DNA of 36,273 nucleotides from Methylococcaceae bacterium (lineage in GTDB: Bacteria; Pseudomonadota; Gammaproteobacteria; Methylococcales; Methylomonadaceae). The position numbers and the translations under genes are program-made. Under the pieces are notes generated by a model. It ran no database searches and was not told the origin of the DNA. It was given only the letters and a program-made list of their open reading frames with translations. The first letter of the stretch is position 1. Every line of letters begins with the position of its first letter. Below are positions 26,698 to 34,954 of the stretch, piece by piece. The DNA lies in NCBI GenBank assembly GCA_006844585.1, contig SPJM01000087.1, forward strand, positions 1 to 36,273. The letters are read 5' to 3'.

Positions 26698-28626
26698 ATG
26701 AAAAGTTCAACTATGAAACAACAGTGTAAAATTTATCTGATTTATTCGCCAGGGGTGGAGCAGCGCTTGCAAGAGGTGCTGGATGATGAGTTGATTAATA
26801 GGCTTGCGATTCAAATTCGTAAAGTTAAATTAGCCGATATGACCGCGATTCATGTCGATAATACATTGGCTCACGCATTGGTTTGGGTGGAGCCGCATTA
26901 TTATCCGCAGGTTTTGGCGTTCGCTTATCAAAAACAAATGTCTTTAGGTTTTTTGGCGACGCCCGGCGCTGAACAGTCGCGTTTTCTTAGAAATTTAGAA
27001 TTGCCGACATCATTGCCTGAACAAATTGCCGTCGCTTTACATGAAGAACCGTTTGTGATGGATTTGATTCAATGCAATGGCGAAATTGTCACCGAAGGTG
27101 TTTATCTGGAAAATCAAACAGCGATGGCTGAGTTTATCGGCGATAGCGTTGGCTTCAATAAATTTCATTTTTTGGTCAAACGGTTTTTTCACGCTTTTTC
27201 ACTGACGCCTCACCCGGTTACCTTGACCACCGCGAAGGGTAAAAAAATGACGACTGCGATTACCGGCATGGCGTTGCTGGACTTTCATAAATCCGGTTTG
27301 ATTCCGAAATTATTTCAAGACTCCATTTCTTTGCGGGATAAACGAATTTCGGTAGTATTGTTTGCGCCGCAATCGATTTTGTCCTATTTGCAACAGTCGT
27401 CGCCGGCGTATTTATCGAAGTCGACCGCCAGCAGTTATCAACAACTCGGTTATATCCGAACAGAATCGTTAACGATACAATCGCCGGTTGCAACCCATTA
27501 CCTGATCAATGATAAGCCCGCGACCAGTGCGGCATTAAAGTTAGAAACCCTGGCGGATGGCATTCGCATCAATGCGGGCGTTGCGTTTCGAGAAAGGCAG
27601 TTTTTTCATGACGATAAGGAGAACGTCATTTGTGATCAATTGCCGCAACAAGAAGACCGAATTAAGTATTTAAGCAAGACCTTGCCGTTTTTTTCGCATG
27701 CCCTCGAATCTGATTTTAAGGATTTGTTTTTAAACCTTAAAGAAAGTGCGCGAGGCGGTAGTACTTTTATTTTGTTAATGGTGTTAAGTTCCATGTTAGC
27801 TACTTTGGGCTTGTTTTTGAACAGTCCTTCTGTGGTGATCGGGGCTATGGTGCTGGCGCCATTGATGGCGCCCATCATTTCATTATCGATGGGTGTTTTG
27901 CGCTCCAATGCTGAATTAACCCGGCAATCTTTTTTGACCTTATTGATCGGCATCTTAATCGCTTTGGGCTTAGCCGCATTAATGGCTAACTTAATGCCTT
28001 TTCAAACCTTAACTTCGGAAATAGAAGGGCGATTACATCCTTCGACCTTGGACTTGTTGGTGGCGGTGATTTCAGGCGTTGCCGGGGCATTCGCCAACGC
28101 TCGGGAGAATGTCGCTAAAAGCTTACCCGGCGTCGCTATTGCGGTTGCCTTGGTTCCGCCTTTATGCGTTTCAGGCATAGGTCTAGGTTGGATGAATATC
28201 GAGGTTTTTTCCGGCGCCATGTTGTTGTTTTTAACGAACTTAACCGGCATTATCATGGCTGCCGGATTGGCGTTTATGATCATGGGCTTTGCGCCTGTTT
28301 CCCGCGCGCGTAAAGGTATTGTGTTCTCAATATTAATGGTTATCGGCGTTTCCGTTCCGCTTTACTATTCCTTTAACGATATGCGGCAAAGAGCGGCAAT
28401 TCAGCAGCTACTCAGAAAACAAACCCATTATGACGTGGCCGGGCAGACAATTAAATTGGAAGATATCAAGGTGCGGACGATTATGCCGCTGCGTATCAGC
28501 GCGGATCTTTACAGTCTACAAATGCCGGAACCATTGATCATCGCAACGCTGGAGAAACAATTAAGCGAACGTATACAACAGCAGCTTAAAGCGCAGTTTT
28601 CGATTCATTTAGTCAGCGGTTTTTAG
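26698..28626 (+). CDS. DUF389 / TIGR00341 family membrane protein
   Basis: A 642-residue protein. An N-terminal soluble half (about 1-350) is followed by six or so hydrophobic helices (about 355-560) and a short soluble C-terminus. The hallmark is NSPSVVIGAMVLAPLMAPII, followed by SLSMGVLR; GAFANARENVAKSLPGVAIA and ALVPPLCVSGIGLG are other conserved parts. The function of DUF389 proteins is unknown. A second ATG at 26713 is also possible. The long N-terminal extension with a diacylglycerol-kinase-like feel (VYLENQTAMAEFIGDSVGFN) is not characteristic of the smallest family members. It stands alone between the small gene and xerD. Confidence 0.8.
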   Translation: MKSSTMKQQCKIYLIYSPGVEQRLQEVLDDELINRLAIQIRKVKLADMTAIHVDNTLAHALVWVEPHYYPQVLAFAYQKQMSLGFLATPGAEQSRFLRNLELPTSLPEQIAVALHEEPFVMDLIQCNGEIVTEGVYLENQTAMAEFIGDSVGFNKFHFLVKRFFHAFSLTPHPVTLTTAKGKKMTTAITGMALLDFHKSGLIPKLFQDSISLRDKRISVVLFAPQSILSYLQQSSPAYLSKSTASSYQQLGYIRTESLTIQSPVATHYLINDKPATSAALKLETLADGIRINAGVAFRERQFFHDDKENVICDQLPQQEDRIKYLSKTLPFFSHALESDFKDLFLNLKESARGGSTFILLMVLSSMLATLGLFLNSPSVVIGAMVLAPLMAPIISLSMGVLRSNAELTRQSFLTLLIGILIALGLAALMANLMPFQTLTSEIEGRLHPSTLDLLVAVISGVAGAFANARENVAKSLPGVAIAVALVPPLCVSGIGLGWMNIEVFSGAMLLFLTNLTGIIMAAGLAFMIMGFAPVSRARKGIVFSILMVIGVSVPLYYSFNDMRQRAAIQQLLRKQTHYDVAGQTIKLEDIKVRTIMPLRISADLYSLQMPEPLIIATLEKQLSERIQQQLKAQFSIHLVSGF

Positions 28627-28650
28627 AAATGCTCTGTTTTCCTATCAAAT

Positions 28651-28680
28651 CCGCGCTCACGGAAGCGGACTCTATAGCAA
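28651..28680 (+). repeat. CGCGGTTAC...TATAGCAA repeat, copy 1
   Basis: CCGCGCTCACGGAAGCGGAC followed by TCTATAGCAA resembles sequences at 31180-31200 and 32609-32639, with the shared skeleton CGCGgttACgga-GCGGAtt-TATAGCAA. It lies in the 225-bp gap before xerD, which otherwise shows nothing clear. The match was found by eye and is moderately diverged. Confidence 0.45.
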
Positions 28681-28851
28681 ACTGTTATTGTCAAGAACAA
28701 GTCGTATAAAAAACGGATGACCGCATGTTGGATAAGCACAGCCCAATCCGACATTATTGAAACCGGTATGTCGTAAAGTTTGGTGTCATTAAAAAATATT
28801 TTTCATGCTATATTTCTAAGACTGAGGATCGGAAAAGAGTTTATTAGGAAC

Positions 28852-29742
28852 ATGTTGGCGCAAAACAAACAATTTATTAATGACTTTCGCAGTATACTTT
28901 GGATCGAGTTCGGGTTAAGTGAAAATACCATTGCCGCTTATGCAGGCGATTTAAAATTGTTTGCTGAATTTTTGAAAAGCAAAAGCTTTGATTGTGTAAC
29001 TGAAGCGGATATTAGCGAATTTCTTTATCAACGCTATAAGCAAGGGCGCTCGGGGCATTCGACGGCGCGATTATTATCTTCTTTACGTAAATTTTACGCC
29101 TATTTGCTGAGAGAAAATCGGGTTAGCCTTGATCCGACCGATAAAATCGATTCGCCGCGCATTAACCGAACTATTCCGCAATCATTATCGGAAGAAGATG
29201 TGGAAAAGTTATTCGACATGCCGGAAACATTGAATGCTATTGGGTTTCGAGATCGAGCCATGCTGGAAATTCTATACGCCACCGGGTTAAGAGTTTCTGA
29301 ATTAGTGAATTTGAAATTTGAACAACTGAATTTAAATCAAGGCTGGGTTAGAATGGTGGGCAAGGGTAATAAGGAAAGGCTGGTGCCGATCGGGGAAGAG
29401 GCGTTGGAATGGTTGGAACGATATTTAATTGCAGCGCGGGAAGAGATTTTGGCGGGTCGGCAAAGCGATTATATTTTTCTGACCGCCAGAGCTAAACCAA
29501 TGACTCGGCAGGGGTTTTGGCATAAGTTAAAAATTTATGTGAAACAGGCGGGCATTAGTAAAGAAATTTCACCGCACAACTTAAGGCACGCCTTCGCCAC
29601 CCATTTATTGAATCATGGCGCGGATTTGCGCGTCGTTCAGTTGTTATTGGGGCATTCCGATTTATCGACCACGCAAATTTATACCCATATTGCTCAACAA
29701 CGATTGAAAGATTTACACGCCAAATATCATCCAAGAGGATAA
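28852..29742 (+). CDS. xerD: Site-specific tyrosine recombinase XerD
   Basis: A 296-residue recombinase starting at ATG 28852, which follows AGGA at 28846; the in-frame start at 28780 would add an implausible leader. The core-binding domain covers about 1-95. Catalytic residues R147 (ATGLRVSEL), K171 (GKGNKERLVP), H242 and R245 (SPHNLRHAFATH), H268 (LLLGHSDLS) and Y277 (TTQIYTH) are all present. The C-terminal LHAKYHPRG matches XerD (LHQQHHPRA in E. coli) rather than XerC. With XerC at dif it resolves chromosome dimers. lpxA follows 3 bp later. Confidence 0.93.
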   Translation: MLAQNKQFINDFRSILWIEFGLSENTIAAYAGDLKLFAEFLKSKSFDCVTEADISEFLYQRYKQGRSGHSTARLLSSLRKFYAYLLRENRVSLDPTDKIDSPRINRTIPQSLSEEDVEKLFDMPETLNAIGFRDRAMLEILYATGLRVSELVNLKFEQLNLNQGWVRMVGKGNKERLVPIGEEALEWLERYLIAAREEILAGRQSDYIFLTARAKPMTRQGFWHKLKIYVKQAGISKEISPHNLRHAFATHLLNHGADLRVVQLLLGHSDLSTTQIYTHIAQQRLKDLHAKYHPRG

Positions 29743-29745
29743 ATA

Positions 29746-30519
29746 ATGACACAAAAAATACATCCTACCGCTTATGTTGCCGAAGGGGCTTTGCTTGGTC
29801 AAAATGTTCAAGTCGGCCCGTTTGCCGTGATTGAAGATGATGCGGTGATCGGTAATGATTGTATTATCGGCGCACATGCGGTGATTATGCACTGTGTATC
29901 AATGGGACACGGCAATGTTGTGCATCCGCATGTCGTGTTAGGCGATTTTCCGCAAGATGTTAATTTTGACCGGGAGACTGTCTCCTGGCTGCAAATCGGC
30001 GATGGCAACACTTTTAGGGAAGGGTTTACCGCGCACCGAGCGACTCAAAAAGACATCGCCACCAAAATCGGCTCGGATTGTTATTTTATGAATAACAGTC
30101 ATGTCGCTCATGATTGTAAAATCGGCGATCATACGATCTTCGCTAATAACGTCGCCATCGGCGGGCATGTTCAAGTCGGCAATAATGTGTTTATGGGCGG
30201 CGCGGTGGTTGCGCATCAATTTTGCCGCATCGGATCTTTCGCCATCGTTCAAGGCACCACCGGTTTGAATATGGACGTTATCCCCTTCACTCTAATCGGC
30301 GGCCGACCCGCTAAACATTATCGCTTGAATTCGGTTGGTTTGAAGCGGGCGGGCATTACCGGCGATCGCTATAAAGTCTTATCAACCGCCTTCCGCATGC
30401 TGAAAAAGCGGGAAAGCTTGTATACTCTGGAGCAAACCGAAGAAATCCAAATGCTTCAAGAATGGCTGGATACAAAAAGCCAAAGAGGCATACATGGCTT
30501 TGCCGAGGTCTCAAAATAA
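29746..30519 (+). CDS. lpxA: LpxA-type UDP-GlcNAc O-acyltransferase
   Basis: A 257-residue left-handed beta-helix enzyme built of hexapeptide repeats (IGNDCI, VQVGPF, IGDHTI), with a helical C-terminus. The catalytic His is H122 in SHVAHDCKIG, and IGGHVQVGNNVFMGG and AHQFCRIGSFA match the active-site region. LpxA transfers 3-hydroxyacyl from ACP to UDP-GlcNAc, the first step of lipid A. It is not next to lpxD, fabZ or lpxB as usual but directly behind xerD. Several positions differ from E. coli, for example FTAHRATQ for VTIHRGTV. It may therefore be a second, diverged copy with a different chain length or acceptor. Confidence 0.85.
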   Translation: MTQKIHPTAYVAEGALLGQNVQVGPFAVIEDDAVIGNDCIIGAHAVIMHCVSMGHGNVVHPHVVLGDFPQDVNFDRETVSWLQIGDGNTFREGFTAHRATQKDIATKIGSDCYFMNNSHVAHDCKIGDHTIFANNVAIGGHVQVGNNVFMGGAVVAHQFCRIGSFAIVQGTTGLNMDVIPFTLIGGRPAKHYRLNSVGLKRAGITGDRYKVLSTAFRMLKKRESLYTLEQTEEIQMLQEWLDTKSQRGIHGFAEVSK

Positions 30520-30544
30520 CTTTTTTACATTCTTAAAGATGCTG

Positions 30545-30590
30545 AAACTGGGTCGGCATCATCACTGACTGATTACTCGGCCCGGTTTTT
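30545..30590 (+). terminator. Rho-independent terminator after lpxA
   Basis: The arms AAACTGGGTCG (30545-30555) and CGGCCCGGTTT (30578-30588) pair over 11 bp, allowing two G-U pairs, and end in a T-run (TTTTT). The loop is 22 nt, larger than usual. It would end the xerD-lpxA transcript and overlaps the end of the convergent small gene. Confidence 0.55.
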
Positions 30591-30833
30591 GTCTGCGTGA
30601 GTAAGCCGTGGGCAGCGTTTGTTCAAATCAGGGGAACGAGGGCAATTATTTAAACAAAATTGATAGCATAGAACGCAGCGATTCAAGCGTCTTTGATAAC
30701 GGCAATAGGCTTTGATAATCAATCGTTCAAGACGACTCATTCTTGGTTTATCGTTCAGTCCCGTAATATAGCGATTAACGGAAAGTTTGGCGCAAAGGTT
30801 GCGGGCCTGGATGATCAGGGTGTCATTGTCCAT
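30573..30833 (-). CDS. Small Cys-rich protein of unknown function
   Basis: An 86-residue basic protein with six Cys residues. Four of them are clustered as CVLCYQFCLNNC, followed by CP near the end, which suggests metal binding or disulfides. There is no signal peptide or membrane helix. I do not recognise a family. Its upstream region, 30834-30960, shows no clear promoter. The gene may be real because its Cys spacing is regular and no better frame covers the span, but it could be spurious. Confidence 0.45.
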   Translation of the reverse strand: MDNDTLIIQARNLCAKLSVNRYITGLNDKPRMSRLERLIIKAYCRYQRRLNRCVLCYQFCLNNCPRSPDLNKRCPRLTHADKNRAE

Positions 30834-30960
30834 AGCAAAAAGAAAAGATGATATTGCCTTGTTATATCTGAAATTGACCGCGATTAATGGAAAAAACGAA
30901 AAAAACTTGATCCAGGTCTTGTTTTATTCTTTGACTGGAGAGATACTAAAACTCTAACTT

Positions 30961-31118
30961 AGGAACGTGAATTTCATAACATCCGAAACTGACTGGTCTT
31001 TCTGTTCATCTTCGGCGTTGCGGAAACAGTTACATAGCTTGCTATGCGCCTGTTTCCGCGCCTTGAATATGAACAGAAATCCTGCGCCAGTTTCGGATGT
31101 TATTTTATTCCCGTTCCT
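30961..31118. mobile_element. MITE-like palindromic element, short copy
   Basis: A 158-bp version of the element at 11614-11841. The inverted ends match at 27 of 31 positions. The left end reads AGGAACGTGAAT then ATAACATCCGAAACTG; the right end is its complement. A central hairpin has 19-bp arms (GCGGAAACAG...CATAGC) with three mismatches. No coding capacity is seen. Two blocks of 34 and 36 bp present in the long copy are absent. Confidence 0.8.
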
Positions 31119-31179
31119 TATCAGGAAATCATAGAGTTAGTCACAATTACTATAATAAATTTTTAGCTACTAAATACTT

Positions 31180-31200
31180 TACGCGGTTACGGCAGCGGAT
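31180..31200 (+). repeat. CGCGGTTAC repeat, copy 2 (truncated)
   Basis: ACGCGGTTACGGCAGCGGAT resembles 28651-28680 and 32609-32639 but lacks the TATAGCAA part. It lies in the leader of the PEDSxLKRH-repeat protein gene. The rest of that leader shows only the ribosome site. Confidence 0.35.
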
Positions 31201-31283
31201 TTCTTTTCTTGTTATCTTTTGTTGCACCTTGTTAAAAAACCCGCCTTAAGGGTCGCATGAAGTAAAAGAATAAGGAGGTCGCC

Positions 31284-32561
31284 ATGATCAATCCAGAAGT
31301 CGCAATATCGTTGGTTGCTATGTTAGTAACCTTTTTTATTGTTATTTATCTTTTACAAAAAGGCCGCCGTCGAAAAAAACGGATTGCCCAGGATATGGAA
31401 ACCTTGGAATTGGCCAAAGTGACGCGATGCGATGTCAGAGATCAGGAAAATATGGAATCAATGGGATTAAGCCCTTTGAACCTGGCGCGTGACGGATCAA
31501 TGCGGATTAATCTTGAATGCCGCGCGGTGATGATTTTCGGCGTACTGATGTTTATCGGTTTTTTAGGATGGTCGGTTTATTTATTCAGCCAAGGGCTAAT
31601 GGGATTGGCGACCGGCAATATTATTTACGCTGTGTTCGCAATGGTTATTTTGGTTTTCGCCAAGAGCAAAATTTTACATGGCATTGCTGATCTCGGTCAT
31701 TTGCAAGGCGAATTGGAGAAATATACAACCGCTTTGGACGAGGGGCTTTTGGACAAACCCGTTTCAAAAGCGGCGCTTGCGCCAAAACGCGCTGCGCCGG
31801 TTTCCGCCCCCGTTTCCGATCAGCGGCCTTTGGCGGAGCTTTACGCTTTAGCGGAAGGTTATGCCAATATCCCGGAAGACTCTACCCTGAAAAGACATTT
31901 TCTATCTAAAATCATGGCTGAAGTTGAGGCTGGATTTGCCCACAGACCCACCGATTCGGCTTTGAAACGTCATCATGACGGGATGGTCAATTTTGCTTTT
32001 CAAGAACGACTGGAGTCTTTGCCGCCTTTAAAAGGTGAAGAACGAGAGCCTGTCGTGGTTAGCGAACCTGAAGCGGTTGCTAAAGTTGAGCCTGCTCTTA
32101 CGGCGCAGGTTTTTAAAGCCAAGAACCCATACGATGAAAGACCCGTTTCAGCCTTGTTGGCATTGGCTGATGGTTTTGCGGGCGTACCGGAAGACTCAAC
32201 CTTGAAAAGACATTTTGTCAGTCGATTGATGACGGAAGTCGAGGCGGGTTTTCCGCCGCGACCAAGCGACTCCATGTTGAAAAGGCATCATGATGCGATG
32301 GTCGATACGGCTTTTCAAGAACGCTTGGCGGCTATGGCGCCGGTTGCCGCAGTTAAGGCTGTGGTCAAGGCGACGGCTGCGCTTGTTGACAATCAGCGGA
32401 TTCCGGAAGACTCCATGCTGCGCAGACATTTTATCTCTCATATCCGGTCAACAATCGAAGCTGGTTTAGCGCCCAGGCCGACGGATTTTAATTTACGTCG
32501 GCATTACAAGCAATTGGTGGAAAGTCTGTTAGATCAGGAGTTGCAGGATCATTATATTTGA
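31284..32561 (+). CDS. Membrane protein with three tandem PEDSxLKRH repeats, unknown function
   Basis: A 425-residue protein behind a consensus AAGGAGG (31272-31278). Helices lie at about 6-24, 79-101 and 107-125. The cytoplasmic or periplasmic part carries three copies of a repeat. R1 (about 181-246) has IPEDSTLKRHFLSKIMAEVE then AGFAHRPTDSALKRH. R2 (286-351) has VPEDSTLKRHFVSRLMTEVE then AGFPPRPSDSMLKRH. R3 (372-417) has IPEDSMLRRHFISHI and RPTDFNLRRHY. Each repeat consists of two half-motifs of the form P-x-D-S-x-L-K/R-R-H, so six are present. Ala/Val/Lys-rich linkers join them. I know no named domain with this pattern. It looks like a scaffold with several binding surfaces, which is inference. 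Confidence 0.75.
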   Translation: MINPEVAISLVAMLVTFFIVIYLLQKGRRRKKRIAQDMETLELAKVTRCDVRDQENMESMGLSPLNLARDGSMRINLECRAVMIFGVLMFIGFLGWSVYLFSQGLMGLATGNIIYAVFAMVILVFAKSKILHGIADLGHLQGELEKYTTALDEGLLDKPVSKAALAPKRAAPVSAPVSDQRPLAELYALAEGYANIPEDSTLKRHFLSKIMAEVEAGFAHRPTDSALKRHHDGMVNFAFQERLESLPPLKGEEREPVVVSEPEAVAKVEPALTAQVFKAKNPYDERPVSALLALADGFAGVPEDSTLKRHFVSRLMTEVEAGFPPRPSDSMLKRHHDAMVDTAFQERLAAMAPVAAVKAVVKATAALVDNQRIPEDSMLRRHFISHIRSTIEAGLAPRPTDFNLRRHYKQLVESLLDQELQDHYI

Positions 32562-32601
32562 GACTGAGTGGCGCCTTCAATTCCCAAAAGTCGGCGGCAT
32601 C

Positions 32602-32679
32602 TATACTTCGCGCGGTTACAGATGCGGATTTTATAGCAAGCGGTTGTTCCGAAAGTAACGTCTTACCGCGCGAAGTATA
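32602..32679. repeat. Long inverted repeat (15-bp perfect arms)
   Basis: TATACTTCGCGCGGT (32602-32616) is exactly complementary to ACCGCGCGAAGTATA (32665-32679) across a 48-nt loop. The loop contains the CGCGGTTAC...TATAGCAA repeat (32609-32639, overlapping the left arm). It lies 41 bp behind the PEDSxLKRH gene and could act as a transcript end or a small mobile element. The following T-run is weak. Confidence 0.65.
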
Positions 32680-32737
32680 TGCATCGATTTTTTGATTAAA
32701 ATTGGGTTATTTCATATGCTTCATGCCGCCAAAGACA

Positions 32738-32779
32738 GACTAAAGTCCGTCCTACATAAGTAGGTCGGACTTTTAGTCC
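32738..32779. repeat. GACTAAAGTC hairpin, REP-like
   Basis: GACTAAAGTCCGTCCTAC pairs with GTAGGTCGGACTTTTAGTC with one bulge and one mismatch around a 5-nt loop. It is a larger relative of the palindrome at 18355-18368. It lies in the 289-bp gap between two convergent genes, where it may terminate transcription both ways. Confidence 0.6.
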
Positions 32780-32850
32780 GACACCTTCTTTCGAATGCGG
32801 AGCCTTACTGCGAGACTGCCACGCAGAGAGGGAGCCAGGAAGAAAGAATG

Positions 32851-33057
32851 TTATTCAATGGTAAAACCGATTTTTATGGTGACCTGCCAATGCGCGACTT
32901 TGCCATCTTCTATGTGGCCGCGGGTCTCCACCACTTCAAACCAGCGCATATTTTTGACTGTTTCTCCGGCTTTATTGACTGCGTTTTCAATGGCTTGTTG
33001 CATACCGTCACAAGAAGAGCCGGTAAGCTCTATTTTTTTATAAATATGATCTGACAT
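32851..33057 (-). CDS. Dodecin-family flavin-binding protein
   Basis: A 68-residue protein with the dodecin pattern: [40 protein letters not shown] and the end [10 protein letters not shown]. Twelve copies form a hollow shell that stores flavin or coenzyme A. The conserved Trp of the flavin stack is present (MRWFEV). Upstream at 33058-33181 lies an inverted repeat shared with the end of murU. Confidence 0.88.
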   Translation of the reverse strand: MSDHIYKKIELTGSSCDGMQQAIENAVNKAGETVKNMRWFEVVETRGHIEDGKVAHWQVTIKIGFTIE

Positions 33058-33103
33058 AAAAACCTCTTTAAATAGATTTGAGCGAAGTATAGTTTTTTTT
33101 AAG

Positions 33104-33194
33104 GGTTCTGTCCTTTGTTAACCCAGCTTTCAATTTGTTATGCAAAATATCAAATATTGATCACTATTTTCGAAGGCTGGGTTAAATCAGAACC
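33104..33194. repeat. Imperfect inverted repeat between dodecin and murU
   Basis: GGTTCTG (33104-33110) and TTAACCCAGC (33118-33127) are complementary to GCTGGGTTAA (33176-33185) and CAGAACC (33188-33194), with a bulge between the two blocks and a 48-nt loop. The right arm includes the murU stop codon. It may be a terminator or an attenuator of the murU transcript, or a small dispersed repeat. Confidence 0.6.
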
Positions 33195-33862
33195 GAACCT
33201 TCATTGACTATTTTTTTTAATTCCTCAAGACGCTTCGGCGTACCGATATCCATCCAGAAACCATTGTGTTTTTCACCGCTAATCAGTTGTTCCGACATTC
33301 GTTTTCTGAGTATCGGGCCTAACTTAACAACTCCCTGCGGAATTTGTTTGAAGAGTTCCGGATGGTATGCGCCGATCCCGCTATAAGTTAATTTATCAGC
33401 GCCTTGTTCACTTAGTATACCGTTTTTTGATAAATTAAAATCGCCTTCCGGGTGATGCGGGGGATTGTCCATCAACACCAAGTGAGCTAATTGAAACTCC
33501 TGGTTTAACAATGCGGATAAAGAATAGTCGCAAGCGATATCGCCGTTGATCACCAAAAAGGGTTCATCGCCTAATAACGGTAAGGCATTGATGATGCCGC
33601 CCGCGGTTTCCAGAGCGGTTTCGCCTTCATTGGAATATTCGATAGCTGCGCCGAAAGCCTGACCGTTGCCGAAATAATCGATAATCTGTTGGCCTAAATG
33701 GGCGACATTGATAACGATCTCGGTAAATCCGGCGTTGACCAGTTTCTCCAGCGTGTATTGAATTAAAGGTTTGTCATTGACTTTTAACAGCGGTTTAGGC
33801 GTGTGGTCGGTGAGCGGACGCATGCGTTCCCCGCGCCCGGCGGCAAGAATCATCGCTTTCAT
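33182..33862 (-). CDS. murU: N-acetylmuramate alpha-1-phosphate uridylyltransferase MurU
   Basis: A 226-residue nucleotidyltransferase. MKAMILAAGRGERMRPLTDH and TPKPLLKVNDKPLI form the nucleotide-binding loop. FLVINGDIACDYSL carries the metal-binding Asp, and GIGAYHPELFK and HNGFWMDIGTPKRLEEL are typical family segments. MurU makes UDP-MurNAc from MurNAc-1-phosphate in the peptidoglycan recycling route that bypasses de novo synthesis. It overlaps amgK by 4 bp. Confidence 0.9.
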   Translation of the reverse strand: MKAMILAAGRGERMRPLTDHTPKPLLKVNDKPLIQYTLEKLVNAGFTEIVINVAHLGQQIIDYFGNGQAFGAAIEYSNEGETALETAGGIINALPLLGDEPFLVINGDIACDYSLSALLNQEFQLAHLVLMDNPPHHPEGDFNLSKNGILSEQGADKLTYSGIGAYHPELFKQIPQGVVKLGPILRKRMSEQLISGEKHNGFWMDIGTPKRLEELKKIVNEGSVLI

Positions 33863-34863
33863 TGAATTTCCTGATAACGCGGTAAAACCGTATGATGGAG
33901 ATATTGCGAAAAGGGCTGTAAAGGCTTGAAGCGTTCACTGATCTGTCGCACATACTCTAAAGTGCGCGGAATATCTTTTAAATAAGCGGGTTTTTGATCG
34001 CGAATATCCAAGCGTGAGAAGATGCCGATGGCTTTCAAGTGTCTTTGCATCGCCATTAACTCGAACCATTGCTTGAATGCCGGATAATCGACTTCCGGAA
34101 AGCCGCCGTCGGCCAGTTTTTGGTAATGGCGGTGTAGCAGTTCATCTAATAAAGGTTGCGGTAAAGTGATATAGCAGTCTTTTAACAATGAAGCCAGGTC
34201 ATAAGTAATCGGGCCATATACCGCATCTTGAAAATCCAGAATCCCCAAAGCCTGATTATCCAGCAACATCAAATTTCGGCAATGATAATCCCTGTGTACG
34301 AAAGTTTGCGGTTGTTCCAATGCTGAGTCGATCAGCAATGTATTCAATTGTTCCCGTAAATCTTCGGGAATTTCCAGATTAAGCTTTTCTTGTAAAAACC
34401 ATTGGTAAAATATATCCAATTCACGAGCCAGGAATGCACGGTCATATGCCGCCAGCAATTTGCTCGCTACGCTGGGGATGGCGCTTTGCATTTGGTATAG
34501 ATTTTCCAATGCTTGATGGTAAAGCGGCGCCATATTTTGTACATTGAGAGCTGCGAAAAAAGTCGTTTCGCCGAAATCCTCCAAAACCAGAAAACCTTGC
34601 CGGGCTTCAATATGATGAATGACCGGCGCGCGCAATCCGGCGTCAATCAAGAGTTTGGCGATATGAATAAAACTGTCGGTATTTTCCCGCTCGGGCGGGG
34701 CGTCCATGACGACATGGCGGCCCTGTTGATGAACTACTCGAAAATAACGCCGGAAACTGGCGTCGCTACAAGCAGGGGTGAAATCTTTGATTTTAAAGCC
34801 CAGGTCATTTTCCAGCCATGAAAGCATGGCTAGAATCCGATTATCAGGCGAGCCGATATGCAT
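33859..34863 (-). CDS. amgK: Anomeric N-acetylmuramate/N-acetylglucosamine kinase AmgK
   Basis: A 334-residue protein of the aminoglycoside phosphotransferase fold. FVHRDYHCRNLMLL is the catalytic loop with Asp and Asn; LGILDFQDAVYGPITYDLAS is the metal-binding DFG-like segment and beyond. AmgK phosphorylates MurNAc at C1 to feed MurU, and the two genes overlap. In Pseudomonas the amgK-murU pair is divergent from lptD, as here. The 91-bp gap to lptD should hold both promoters; TAAAAT near 34892 is a possible -10 for lptD. Confidence 0.9.
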   Translation of the reverse strand: MHIGSPDNRILAMLSWLENDLGFKIKDFTPACSDASFRRYFRVVHQQGRHVVMDAPPERENTDSFIHIAKLLIDAGLRAPVIHHIEARQGFLVLEDFGETTFFAALNVQNMAPLYHQALENLYQMQSAIPSVASKLLAAYDRAFLARELDIFYQWFLQEKLNLEIPEDLREQLNTLLIDSALEQPQTFVHRDYHCRNLMLLDNQALGILDFQDAVYGPITYDLASLLKDCYITLPQPLLDELLHRHYQKLADGGFPEVDYPAFKQWFELMAMQRHLKAIGIFSRLDIRDQKPAYLKDIPRTLEYVRQISERFKPLQPFSQYLHHTVLPRYQEIQ

Positions 34864-34954
34864 TTTTTAAAACGATCAAATTAAACTAAGGTAAAATATA
34901 GGGCTCATTTTATTCGATTTCCGATAACTTTAGCCACTTAACTTGAAAGGATTT

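Noticed and set aside
28852-29742. Phage or integrative-element integrase marking an island
   Set aside because: The protein matches the cellular XerD closely in length, motifs and C-terminus, and no attachment site or tRNA flanks it.
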